Below, piece after piece: positions 9,675 to 20,472 of a stretch of 64,000 bases of DNA. The DNA is taken from positions 307,082 to 371,081 of the forward strand of contig KQ965766.1 in assembly GCA_001574975.1 (NCBI GenBank), in the 5' to 3' direction. Numbering within the stretch: position 1 is the first letter of the stretch; the number at the start of each line of letters is the position of its first letter. The translations under genes were made by a program, and so were the position numbers. This DNA comes from Gonapodya prolifera JEL478. Lineage: Eukaryota; Monoblepharomycota; Monoblepharidomycetes; Monoblepharidales; Gonapodyaceae. The notes beneath the pieces were generated by a model. It was given only the letters and a program-made list of their open reading frames with translations, searched no databases and was not told the origin of the DNA.

Positions 9675-10105
9675 GTGCTGAATGTCACCACTGCACTGAT
9701 GACAAGCGCCCATAGATATCTCATTTGTGTTCCAGGGGAGGCGGGCGGAAGGTCAATCCGCAGTGGGTTTGCGTGTTCTGCTCAAAAGTTCCACCACGTT
9801 CCACTGCGGCCTGCCACGGGAAGATCATATCATGTTCCAACCCTGATCCATCCCAAACCTCCCCACAGAAATCATCATTTCCAAGTCAGAACTATGACGG
9901 AAGTCCCTCAATTTTGGTGCCCTGGACCGGGATGTGGTCTAACCCAGGATTGGGTGTGTCAAAATGGTACTTGCGCTGAATGGATCCAATGGCTTGAGGA
10001 CAGGAAGAGGGAAGACAACAGTGGCCCTCCTGGCCCCCACAATCAAATGTGGTGTGTGTTGATGTTGCCTGTCCCTGTGCATCATGATTATGACAACTCC
10101 AAGAG

Positions 10106-10786
10106 GTGTCAAAAGGTGTTCTGGTTGCCAACAATTCCTTCCCCACACCACACATTTGCGGCACAGCCAGCAACCACAATATCTGCGGGAAAGCGTTGCT
10201 CAAGAAAAATGCCTTGGTTGAATCACAACTCCCTGATGGATCCCTCATTATGTCACCACCATTGGTTGGAGCCAAGCTGTCTTCTTGTGCTCCTGCTCCT
10301 GAAAACACGACATCACCTGGTCCCAAAGTTACAATTTTGTATCACTGGAAAACGCCTGACGGCTTGAGTATGGGAGTCATGTTGGCACGTCTTGTGTGGC
10401 AAGGGTTGAACAATGCTGGTATTCAGAACATTTGGTGGGACCAGGTCAACCTTCAGATGGGTGAGGCGTTCAAGGAAGTTTTCACTCAGCAGATAACACA
10501 GAGCAATGTGTGTATCATACTGCTGTTTCCCAGTTTCTTGGATTGATGTGAGGCAGGTGACGACCTTTTTTGCATGGAACTGGACACTTGCATGCAGTGG
10601 GGGAAGTGCATTATGCCAGTATTGATTGATTGTGAATTGCCTGACTCCCTTTTTACTTCCAAGCTCATGAATGATGAGTTTGGCAAGAAGCTCACTGAAT
10701 ATTTGGGGCATTGTTTGTTCCACGTCTTGAACACCAAAACGTTTGACTTGTCTAGTATAGTCTTGGATTTGACATCAGAGTTGTAA
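10106..10786 (+). pseudogene. TIR-domain protein with a single in-frame TGA
   Basis: The frame from MSKGVLVANNS carries a TIR-like fold: strand A KVTILYHW, helix MLARLVWQGLNNAG, the BB-loop region WWDQVNLQMGEAFKEVF, then strand SNVCIILLFPSFLD. It meets TGA at 10544-10546 and continues in the same frame with CEAGDDLFCMELDTC and KCIMPVLIDCELP. The Cys-x-x-Glu (FCMEL) sits where TIR domains keep the catalytic Glu of NADase activity. TIR domains cleave NAD or signal in immunity. The N-terminal 100 residues are Cys/Pro-rich and unrecognised. The stop splits the domain before its catalytic residue, so the present allele should be inactive unless read through. It converges on the AlkB-like gene. Confidence 0.6.
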
Positions 10787-10799
10787 TTGGTATAGGTAG

Positions 10800-11363
10800 C
10801 TAAATTGTCATTTGCATATTAACACTGATTCTTGCTTGCTTCACCTGTTTGGACTTAACAATTTTGTGTGTGAAGAGTTCCTGCATTCTTCCACCCATTA
10901 CCAGATATGTGTTGTCTTCCACGTCAATGTCCTTAAGAATTGATCCAGTTTTCTTGTCTTGTACACGGAACACTCTAGTGGGCCCAAAACTGATACTCAG
11001 TACAGGTCTCCATGGCCTTATGTTGACAGCCGAATCCGAGTGTGCACTGATGTAGTGATTACCATCTTGATACCAGTTCACAAGTACTTGATCAAACGTT
11101 CCATAACTCTGGTATTCAGGAAGGCTGTTTGCCCAGGTAACAAATGGTTGTAAAAGTAAAGGGATTGGTAGTGCTTTGTGATTCATTCTAGTAAAGTAAT
11201 AAGACTTATTATAGGCCTGCTGCCACCGCGGGGTGGGGATTGTGCATCCTTGAATCACAACAGATCCATACTCTTGTGGGTGAAGCTCCCACAGTTTTTG
11301 GAACATTTCTTTGGATATTGTCATTGTGGTTGGTAGTTTCTCCTCAATGAGGGTAACCTCCAA
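10800..11363 (-). CDS. AlkB-like 2-oxoglutarate/Fe(II) dioxygenase
   Basis: Intact 187-residue protein, no introns. It has the AlkB signature: VLVNWYQDGNHYISAHSDSA (residues 93-112) with His108 and Asp110 as iron ligands, SISFGPTRVF, YLVMGGRMQELFTHKIVK with His166 as third ligand, and Arg178 (ARISVNMQ) for the 2-oxoglutarate carboxylate. The family removes alkyl groups from DNA or RNA bases by oxidation. The short length, close to ALKBH2/3 or to viral AlkB proteins, fits a catalytic domain without extra modules. It is convergent with the TIR gene and only 14 bp from it. It is the best preserved enzyme of the island. Confidence 0.85.
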   Translation of the reverse strand: MEVTLIEEKLPTTMTISKEMFQKLWELHPQEYGSVVIQGCTIPTPRWQQAYNKSYYFTRMNHKALPIPLLLQPFVTWANSLPEYQSYGTFDQVLVNWYQDGNHYISAHSDSAVNIRPWRPVLSISFGPTRVFRVQDKKTGSILKDIDVEDNTYLVMGGRMQELFTHKIVKSKQVKQARISVNMQMTI

Positions 11364-11762
11364 TGGCAGTGCAGATTTGCAATTTATTCCAATGCCACCT
11401 TGTCTGAAAAACTGTCTGTGTGAACCTGTGTCACTGTGTGCTTTTCAAGAGTTTAGAGAATAGAAAAAAAATATTGTTTGATCCTGAAACAATCAAGGAG
11501 CAAAATTATGGATGGTATACAACCTTAACATATCACGAATTCCATTTCAAGTGCAAAGCGTTACTGGTAACTTTATACACACATTACACTTGAGGGTTAG
11601 ATAAAATACATGAACAGCAAAACGATCAGGGTAGCATAAAAATACATAAACAGAACATTTCCAGTGTCCAGAATCGATCCATGATCCAGAATTCTTTCTC
11701 TCCCTTTTCACCCTATCCACACTACCACCTCTCCCTCTCATTTTATGAGTTCGCACTATTAA
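11364..11762. other. AT-rich spacer
   Basis: Contains a run of A (about 11,465-11,472) and short open frames only. No gene seen. Confidence 0.3.
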
Positions 11763-12206
11763 TCAGGCTTTATCCCTTTCTATATTCCAAAGGGGGTCAG
11801 CAAGCAAGAACACTGTTTCTTCAAGAGATCTGCAGAAACAACTTACACTAATCAGGGGATTTTTGAGTGCTTTTTTGGCTTGCTGATAGCACCTGCCTTG
11901 GATTCCAAGGCGCTTGGTGCTTTGCATTCTTCCTTGACAGCAATGGAAGGGACCTAGATTGACTGGTCCTTCTAATTCCTTCTCAACAGCAACAGAAGGG
12001 TCTGCATTGACTGGTACTTTGCAGGCCTCCTCGACAGCAATGGAAGGACCTTTGTTGACCAATACTTCCTCGACAGTAATGGAAGGCTCTTGTGCCTTCA
12101 AGGTATTGATCATATCATCCACCAATGCATCAACTGCAAGTGCCGTTGCCATAAATGCCACAACTGCTTTCACAGTCATTTCTTCCTGGGTTAGGGGGAC
12201 TGTCAC
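11763..12206 (-). CDS. Short repeat protein, unrecognised
   Basis: A 147-codon frame whose middle is a tandem of imperfect units of the form PSxxVEE / PVNxxP (EPSITVEEVLVNKGPSIAVE and PVNADPSVAVEKELEGPVN). The start MTVPLTQEEMTVKA is Met-rich. No domain recognised. The tandem periodicity at DNA level (words such as GACAGCAATGGAAGG recurring) suggests repeat expansion, so it may not be a functional protein. Confidence 0.3.
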   Translation of the reverse strand: MTVPLTQEEMTVKAVVAFMATALAVDALVDDMINTLKAQEPSITVEEVLVNKGPSIAVEEACKVPVNADPSVAVEKELEGPVNLGPFHCCQGRMQSTKRLGIQGRCYQQAKKALKNPLISVSCFCRSLEETVFLLADPLWNIERDKA

Positions 12207-13077
12207 AACAAGAAAGAGATGTGCGGCAGTTGCTATCCCACTGTCCCTGCATGGTTCTCAAACCACATATGTTTTGATCCTGTTGCCTTCCACGCAAGCG
12301 CCGTAAAATCTAATTACAATTGGCTTGTTTGGACCAAGCCTCTTCCAGGTTCTCCGCACAACTCTGGGTGCACCACAAATTACCACAAAACTGGTCAGAT
12401 AAGGGGGCTTTTGGGGGCATCTCTTCTACACTTGTTTTGATCAGCAGTGGGAAAGGAAATAGTTGCAGTGGCAGATTGAGACATGAGATGCCGTCATATT
12501 GCTCTGTGTAACCGCTCACTTGAGAGAGTGTAACCTGTCTGATGTATGACTCTGTCAAATCACTACAGCAGCAAAATGGTGGCCTGAAATACAGAAGCTT
12601 CCTTTTGGAGCCAGTGGAAACCTGTGAGCTCTTTTTGCCACCAGCTATCCCAAAGATACCCTCTAACATACGGGCGTGTGGGTATGGAATTTGAGGCAGT
12701 CCACTTTCCAACTGCAGAGGGCTTCAGGAATCGTATCACTTCACTAATGTAAAGCAATTCAGCTATGAAATTTTATTTGGGGTTCACCCGCCTCACCGCC
12801 CTCACACCCCCACCCAACTTCGCCGGCGTCGGACGCAGATTGATTCCTGGCGCGCATTGGTGCAGCCAAAGATGGTGCTGCAGTGGATGCTTATCATCTT
12901 GGGTTGTGGAACTTAACCTTTAGACAAACATGACATTTATGAGGGCAGAATAGTTTTACATCGCGTAGAGGGTGGCAAGACGGATCCTTTTTATGTCTTC
13001 TCAACTTGTGAAGTGACGTCAATGCAGAGTATGTGTAGCCATCAACTAATTAATTTTCCCCACTTCACCCACCGCCC
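12207..13077. other. Right border of the AT-rich island
   Basis: The first half still has island-like AT-rich sequence with one weak minus-strand frame at 12310-12711 (MESGLPQIPYPHARMLEGIF). Near 12,780 the composition changes to GC-richer fungal DNA. The words TTCACCC..CACCGCCCTCAC and GCAGATTGATTCC occur near 12,784-12,845 and again at 13,064-13,135, forming a diverged direct repeat around the border. No gene supported. Confidence 0.35.
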
Positions 13078-13500
13078 TCACTCCCAGCCGACGCCGAAAC
13101 TCGCCGGCACGTCATTGTGGCAGATTGATTCCGTGACCCGTACCACTGCGACATTCTCTGCTTTTCCGGCGGCGGCAGCTCCTTGAACTCTTTTCAAGCT
13201 CGGTGTTCTCGACTGGCGCATGGTCCTTGAACGTTTCTCAAGCCACCATTTGATCTCAGTGGCGGTGTCTTGCGCTTCCAGATCCTCGAGTTCATTCGAC
13301 GACCTTCCTTCTCGACCTGCATTGAATCGCTTCATGGATCCACGTGCCTCGCGTCGAGGCTTCTCTTCAAGGTCTGTCTCATCTTCGCCGGGCGGATCGA
13401 ACTCGGCGAAGGCTATGGTGTGTGCAGGGGTGACAAGTAGCGATAGCCAAGGGGAATCAGGATGAATGTACTTCAATTCTCGTGGACAACAAATGACCAA
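13078..13500 (-). CDS. Hypothetical charged protein
   Basis: A 140-codon frame with a hydrophobic start (SPWLSLLVTPAHTIAFAEF), an acidic Pro segment (DPPGEDETDLEEKPRREARG) and basic helical remainder. It uses GC-rich codons like the surrounding fungal genes and unlike the island. There is no recognised domain. It may be one exon of a larger gene or a fortuitous frame. Confidence 0.3.
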   Translation of the reverse strand: MVICCPRELKYIHPDSPWLSLLVTPAHTIAFAEFDPPGEDETDLEEKPRREARGSMKRFNAGREGRSSNELEDLEAQDTATEIKWWLEKRSRTMRQSRTPSLKRVQGAAAAGKAENVAVVRVTESICHNDVPASFGVGWE

Positions 13501-13832
13501 TTAGCCTCCGTTCATGTCTCTCTCAGACAGACATGAATGGCGAACCCCCCATTGGTCCAAAATAACAATGGAGTTTAAGAGAAAATAAATAATTAGTGAT
13601 TTACACTAATACAAACTTGTCTCTCTGCAAAAAGGCATTCCACAAAGCTCAGAAAGGACTCATTGAAATGAGAATAGGTTAAATGTGCATGATTTCGGCG
13701 AATTGGGTTGAATAAATTACAGATCAACCCGACGCCCATCACGTGCTGCCGTTTCACAAAGAAGAAGCTTGAGCGAGTCACTAATGCGATTTGCTGATTA
13801 CAAGCAGTCATTCAGTGTGTCAGGTGAGAACA

Positions 13833-16800
13833 TCATCGATTACCACAACAAGGGGTGATACATAGCTCACATTGTACATTAAGTGTGATCACAGAGGAAG
13901 CGCCATTGGCTAGGAAGTCCAAAAGCCCTTTTGCTCCACTATTTCCGATCAAATTATCTGAAGTGAGGTGTTTGTGCCGTTGCGATTTGTCGAAAGAGAA
14001 AAATAAAGCCAGACTGTCATGTTGGCGATTGGGCTGCACGAGCAAAGTAAACGAACCATTCAAGAAAAGGCATTTCAAGCTTACGTTGTGTTTCATCCCG
14101 TCCGCCAGCTTTGTTACTCCGCCTTCGGATATTTTGTTCGCTAGATCAATGAACCGGCGTCGAGAAAGAAGATCATCCACCAAGAATCATCACATTGATC
14201 TTTTGGTGTTAATCGAGGCTTTCTTCGAAAGTTTAGCGTCCACTCACAGTTGACGTCAAGGTGTTCTAGTGACGTGTTGCTTTTCAGGGCAGTCGCAATG
14301 CGTTCCAAGCCGTCGTCCCCGAAGGAATTCTCTGTCAAGAAGGACGCAACCAGCCATGCAAGATAAAACAAAGAAATTGAGCGAGCTTGAAGTATATGCT
14401 CCCCATGGCTAACGAGTCAGACTACTCACCTCCAAGATATAATTCAGTGAGAGTGCTGTTACACAGAAGGGCATCCGCCAGATGTCCCACTCCTCTCGCA
14501 CCAATTGAGTTTCCTTACATGCAATGCCAATAGACGCACTATGAAGTTACTGCAAGTGAAGAACTCGGAAACAAAAGGCTCACCTCCCGCATGAAGTATT
14601 CTAACGGAACAATTGGTCTTGAGAGCCTCCCCAAGTGCTTCTGCTCCAACGTCGCAAATCAGATTTCCTGGCACAGCAAAAAGCATTCCAGCAAGTACCC
14701 AGTATGGCGGAGTTGAAAATTTCCATCAATTTCATCGGTCCCGGGAAGGGAAAATCTCGCATTGTCGGCCTCACCATAGAGATTTAGAAGATTTAACGAT
14801 TTGTTAGTCTTCAGCCCCTGGGAAAGTGCCCTGGCTCCATCTGAACCGATTTTGTTATCTAGTGGCGCAAACTTATTGTTCAGCTCAGCGACTAATGGAC
14901 TTGTGTTTCCCAACTCACGCTCAAGGTTTAACCTTTCCAGCCTCGAGTTCAACCCGAGAGTCTTTGCCAGTGCTATTGCTCCATCAGTGCGAATTCTATT
15001 TCCTGTAGAGCAAAGCTTAGCCAACAAGCAGAACAGAATCCACTCTGACCATCATACCTCCTAGATTAAGCACCCTCATGGTGAAGTTATCTTTAAGTAA
15101 TGTATCCGCAATAGCTTGCACTCCTGCATCACCAATCTTGTTGTCTAGTTTGGACGACCTGTGCACATTATCTTTGCAAACAAGCACAGATGACTGGACT
15201 CACAGTCAATACTCAGTGTTGTTAATACGGAGTTGTTATTCAGTGCGAGCGCCAGTGACTTGGCTCCATCATTGCCAATTCTGTTTCCTGGAGTCATGAG
15301 ATAACCGTGAAAACATCTTGCAACCAAGATACTGCTAGTTGTTACAAAGGCACGTACCACGTAAGTAAATCTCTCTGAGGGTGGAGTTGACTTTAATTGA
15401 TTCCGACAGAGCTTGCGCACCATCTTTGAGAATATCATTCCCTATCAGAGTTCATGATACAAAAAGGTGGGGTATCGTGTGAACAATGAGAGAGACTACG
15501 TGCCAAATTCCACACTTACCTTCCAGGTTGAGTACCACAAGAGAGTGATTTTCCTTTAACACGTTGGCGAGAACGTGGGCACCAACACCACCAATCTTCT
15601 TGTCTGTTTTAATGTGCAAAAAGTGAATCAAAAGCAAGCGGACTGGGTTGCAAAAGGGCTGGTACACTTACAACGGAGATTGAGCACGCTCAATGTAAAT
15701 GTGCTTTGGAATGCAGCTTGGAAAGCCTCTGCACCTTGTTCATTTTTCCAATCCCCTGAGTAAAGAATTGACGGAGATTCTAGGTCCAGTATCATCTTGA
15801 TAAAGATATGAACATGCTCACGGGGCGGATTCAACATATTCTTCTTGAATCCTTCCGCAAGGCCCTGAAATGTTTCATAGCTTGTTCCCAAGTCAACTTC
15901 TCCATCTGCGCACCACAATGCTAAAAGTTCCTCTCGGATGTCTGTGGGAACCCTACCAGCAAAGGGAATCTTTCGGAATCCTAACTGTGTCGCTCCAAGT
16001 AATCTTGCTGGCCTTGCAGCAGGATCCGTTGCGTCAAATGGTACTGTGTTTTGGAGCAGCTGTAGTGCTCCTAGCTCCTTAGGACCTAAAAGGTCACCAT
16101 GTTTCCAGTAACAATAGTGGAGTCTCGCACAAGCCTCAACATGACCTTGACTAGCAGCCAGCCTGTACCATGTAATGGCATTCTCCTTGCTGTCAGAGAT
16201 GCCTGCCATTCCATGGTAGTAAAAATCCCCAAGGCGTGTCATCGCACTGGCATGTCCCTTTGAAACTGCTTTCTCATACCAGTACTTTGCCCTGACAAGG
16301 TCTTGTTGAGTTTCACTGATTACACCCATGTTAAATTGAGCATCTGGATGCCCCTCACTTGCAACACTGGCAATGCATGTAATGGCTTTCTCCAGGTTTG
16401 CTTCCACGCCCACACCAGTCATAAAGCTTTCGGCAAGTAAAACCTTGGCAAGTGTGGAGCCTTGATCAGCAGTCCATTGCCACCACATACAGGCCTCTTG
16501 GAATCTCCACCGAACACCAATTTGATGCATCAACATGAACCCGAGGCGGATCTGTGCCACAACATGGCCTAACAGAGCAGCTCGGTAGAAGAAGTCCAAC
16601 GCAAGTGAAAAGTCCCTTTTGCAGGGAACTAAACCATATGCGTAAAATTCCCCAAGAGCACAGAGAGATGGAGCATGGTTTCGTTTCCTGGCTTTCTCGT
16701 ACCAACCAACAGCGGCACTAACATCACGATGGTACAGGCCCAATCCAATCCTGCAGAATTCGGCAATTTGATACTGGGCCTCCAAGTCTCCAAGCTCTGC

Positions 16801-18891
16801 AGATCGCTGGTAGCACACCAGCGCATCAGTGTGGTTGCCCTTTTCAAAAGCCTCAGATGCCTTGGCTCTCCAAAGTTTGGTGTTGTCCGACTGTAAGGTG
16901 TCCACCATCTTTCCACCACAATCTAGAATCTCGTTGTTGGATGGCACTGGACGGCAATGAGATATGCCCGGGCTACACAGTTGTTATTCTTCATGATTCC
17001 AAATCACAAAGTATAGTAGAAATAACAGAATCATACTTCACTCGCTCAAATGTTTCAACAATTTCTCTAAATTTTGGTCGCTGCTGAGGATGAGAGGACC
17101 AGCATTGCTTCATCAAATTGACTAGTTCGAGGTTCATATCATGTGGTGGGACAGGTCGGCTGCCTTCAAATGTTGCCCGGTACTCAGTTACATCCATTTG
17201 AAGACTTGCATCATCAGGCAGCTCCCACAACTGTAAAGAAAAATGTAACGGTTCATGCACTATGAACTATGATCGTATCAGCACAAGTACTTACAAACCA
17301 CATCATGATCCCGAAAGCATACACATCCCCCGCCTTCGTCACCAAACTCTCAGCGCCCGTAATCTTGAGCGCATGACCAAGTCTCTCTGGCGGAAGAAAC
17401 CTCCAGGACCCTGGAAGTGACATCGACTTGCTCATAAGACCAGTCAATTGGGCAAAGCCAAAGTCAGCAATCACTCCTCGTTTGTCTCGATTGACAAGAG
17501 CATTCCCGGGTTTTAAATCGGTATGTACAACATTTGCCACATCATGGAGGTACTCCATGCCTCGGGCGAGGTCGTAAAGCTGGGGTGGTTGACAATATTG
17601 AGACAACCTCGTTTTGCAAGACTAAGCTCGTCAACCTCACCAGCCCCACAACTTCTTCACGAAAATTGCTCTGGTTCTTCACAGATCGAAGATACGTTTC
17701 CACATTGCCGTTCTCCATAACAGGTGAAATAAAGAATGGGAAGCCATTAACATCCGAGCCAACACCGTAAAGTGGCAGAACAAAGGGAGATATCATGGAA
17801 TACCAAACAAAGGATTCACGATCAAAGTTTGTGGCACATAGAAAGATAGAATGTGCATAAAAAGATAGAATGTGTTCTATTGAGGCGAGAGAAAGTGTTT
17901 TGTTTCACGTGTTCTCCGTGTATAACCATTGTCCTCTTCTCGAGCATTGAAAGTTACAAATGTTCTGGTGTTTTTAAGTTCCTGCAAAGTGCACTCAGTC
18001 GCGACAGGGATATTGCTCATTTCCAGTTCAGCCACGGTATCAAGGGAACTTGATGCAGATGCATGTTGAGATTGCTCCAGATTAACTTTCTGCGCCTCTG
18101 CAAGCATGACCAGCTTCAATGCGACGTGAATCCCACGCCATTTTCCTTCATATACTCTTCCATACCCCCCGTTACCCAAAAGCTTCTCTGTACAACGAGT
18201 TTCCTTCACATCCACTTCCCAAAAGTCCGGCACTCTGGTTGTCTGATATCTTGACGGCCCCTTGGGTTCCTCAAGCCCAGTAACATCATCAACAAGGTTT
18301 TTGTCACGCGGCACAGGCGATTTTGGTACAGAGTCTGACGAAAAGAGCGGGAGGTCAATGTGTTTGCTTATCGAATCATGAGAATCAATCATACGTGTTC
18401 TCACTTGCCAAAGTTCCGCGATCAACGGAATAGGTCTCCAATGATGACGCAATACTTCTAGGTCTTCTTGCTGACAGAACGTTGTTATGATATGATATCA
18501 CTTCTTCCGCCCAATTACCGGCCGGCCGCCTGAGGGAAGGTTCGTCAAATCCAGGCCACCCCACCCAAGGATACTCGCCCCCGGGAGTCGGTGAAATGGT
18601 TACTGGCAGTTGGTTGGAGACAACCAGCAGCCGTTGGGCTCCATTCGACACATTTTGCGAAAGTACTTCTGAGAGTGGTACATCTTCCAGAGCACGGCCA
18701 CCAGATGACATTCTGTAATTCCAAGTTTGCTCCGGAGTTGATCGAATGACAACTGGCAGTCGATTGGAGACAACAATCAACCGAGGTTTCCCGGGAAGTG
18801 TGTCATCTTGCACGGACGCGCTGGTGCCAGAATCCGGATCCATAGACACATTAGCATCGATTAACGGAGCGTCGGTAGGATCAGTGTCCAT
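13833..18891 (-). CDS. TPS-motif / TKL-like kinase / Sel1 / LRR multidomain protein
   Basis: Large multi-exon gene. The N-terminal exon (18,891 to about 18,500) holds two copies of the entry motif of trehalose-6-phosphate synthase: RLIVVSNRLPVVIR...YRMSSGG (residues 37-65) and RLLVVSNQLPVTIS...WVGWPGFD (87-116); the rest of that enzyme is absent. A TKL-like kinase follows: LLGNGGYGRVYEG with VALK (about 18,190-18,120), VMENGN hinge, HTDLKPGN, ADFGFAQ, WRFLPPERL, and a C-lobe ending QCWSSHPQQRPKFREI near 17,050. The exon 16,947 to about 15,680 encodes Sel1 repeats (AKYWYEKAVSKGHASAM type). From 15,670 to about 13,870 eleven ribonuclease-inhibitor-type LRRs occur, each on its own short exon. 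All kinase catalytic residues are present. Some junctions (about 18,480, 17,000) are unresolved; two adjacent genes remain possible. Confidence 0.75.
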
Positions 18892-19329
18892 TCGGCTGAC
18901 GGTGGTGGATCAGTTGTCGAGTTTCATGCTTGAGACGATATTGGCACCTTCAGGACTCAGTAAAGATATCAAAGCTCAGATGGTCGCGCGCAGTGCAAAC
19001 CGTAGAGCTGCAGATTGAGTTCACCACTGGCGATTTTGACGTGAGTGAATGGATTGAATGTCAAGTGAATTTGCCTCGGGCCCGGCAACTCTTCTCTTCA
19101 TACACCCACCTTGGTTTAAGTCTTTCGCACCAAATACATCTGTTGGAGTAGAACAAAACAAACATTGCTTTTGACCTTCCATCTCTACCATTGTTTTCAG
19201 CAATCATGTTGCCAACCGGAAGTCCCTAGACCGATCATTCCAAATATTGAGACAAGACCAAACAAGATTACGCGATCCATTTATTGGATATTTTGTTACA
19301 TTTCTGAGGATTAATGGGTAAAGATCACG

Positions 19330-19983
19330 ATGTTTTTGAAGACGATTGCCATTCTCGTTGCATTCTCGGCCATGGTGCAGTCCGCCCCTGTGCCCTGTGA
19401 ACCGCCTCAATCCGCCCCTGTGCCCTGTGAACCGCCTCAATCCACCATAACTACAACAACAGCATTCACTTCGAAACCAGCAACATTGTTCACTTCTAAA
19501 ACAACAGCAACGTTCACTTCCAAAACAACAAAAACAGCAACAACAACATCATTGACCCAACCTTCCAAGGCTATTCGTCTGACGAATTCTGACTTGATCT
19601 GCAATCTTGCATGGGCCAACACTTTGAACGGTAAAGATGATATTCAAACGCTTACAAAACCCACAGCCTTTGACACGGTGGTGGAGCTTGATGGTTTTGA
19701 AGCATCTGCGAGTGACGTTGCACAGTACAAAGCCCAAGGCAAGATTGTGATTGGTTACATCAGCTTCGGCAAAAGAGAGGCCTTTAGATGCAGGCTCGTA
19801 GCCAAGTAGGGCGATTGGTCAAATTGTTGACGACTGGCCAGATGCACGTTGGTTGATTCCTAGTCAGTGGCAGTCTGTGAAAAATGTTATGAGTGCTCGA
19901 TTTGCGATGTTGAAATCTAAACATTTCGATGGGTATGAAGGAGACAACATTTCTTTGTTAGATCAAGGCGGAGTCAACTCATA
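19330..19983 (+). pseudogene. Secreted GH114-type glycosidase remnant
   Basis: Begins with a signal peptide (MFLKTIAILVAFSAMVQSAP), then an exactly repeated decapeptide, a long Thr/Lys/Ser linker, and the start of a GH114 domain: FDTVVELDGFEASASDVAQY and KIVIGYISFGKREAFR. The frame stops at 19807-19809. The domain resumes one frame over with GQIVDDWPDARWLIP, VMSARFAMLKSKHFDGYEGDN, then stops at about 19,981. The family cleaves alpha-1,4-galactosaminogalactan-like polymers. The C-terminal third of the barrel is missing and there is one frameshift, so it is a remnant. A cryptic intron cannot explain the shift because only about 14 bp are available. Confidence 0.65.
19380..19439 (+). repeat. Exact 30-bp tandem duplication
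   Basis: Two adjacent copies of the unit starting TCCGCCCCTGTGCCCTGTGA, encoding SAPVPCEPPQ twice just after the signal peptide of the GH114 remnant. Identity is complete, so the duplication is young or maintained. Confidence 0.9.
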
Positions 19984-20472
19984 AAATCGGTCAGAGTCTG
20001 AGTATTATGTACGTGATAGAGAGTGGATGGAGTTGATGTCCGACGGAACATGAGAGTTGAAGTGCAAATGGGAGACAGACCACGATTAATACCTTCGAGG
20101 GTCATCAAGTTACGTTACAGCGGGAGTACCGCGTCCGAGATTGCATCTCTGATGGACGTCACATGCCTTCACGTGCTGAAGCGCCCCTGTAATAACGACC
20201 TCAAACCCCGAGGAATGGGCAAACCTGAAAACCGACACCAATTCTTCAAGGCGGACTGCCGTCTGCAGCAAGGATAAGTCGGCAGTCCTCCTGCTCACGG
20301 CTAATGAAAAAAAATCACATTTATTTTGTTTACCCCCGCGAAATCTCCCGCGGCATCTTTCTTGGCGGAATTCCGGCCCGGGGGACACACCTGCTTTTGC
20401 GCCACTTCTGCGAACACTTCTTCGGCCGCCCAACCTCGACCAACCCGCTTTCACTCTCTTCCCATCTCTACC

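Noticed and set aside
9892-10326. Long minus-strand open frame of 144 codons opposite the TIR gene
   Set aside because: Composition-driven shadow; no motif, while the plus strand shows a continuing TIR fold.
1000-12780. Polinton or virophage interpretation of the island
   Set aside because: No major capsid, packaging ATPase, protease or family B polymerase motif and no long terminal inverted repeats were seen.
20023-20277. Plus-strand frame of 84 codons between the GH114 remnant and the DUF3712 gene
   Set aside because: No motif, no plausible start context, and overlapping frames on the other strand; likely chance.
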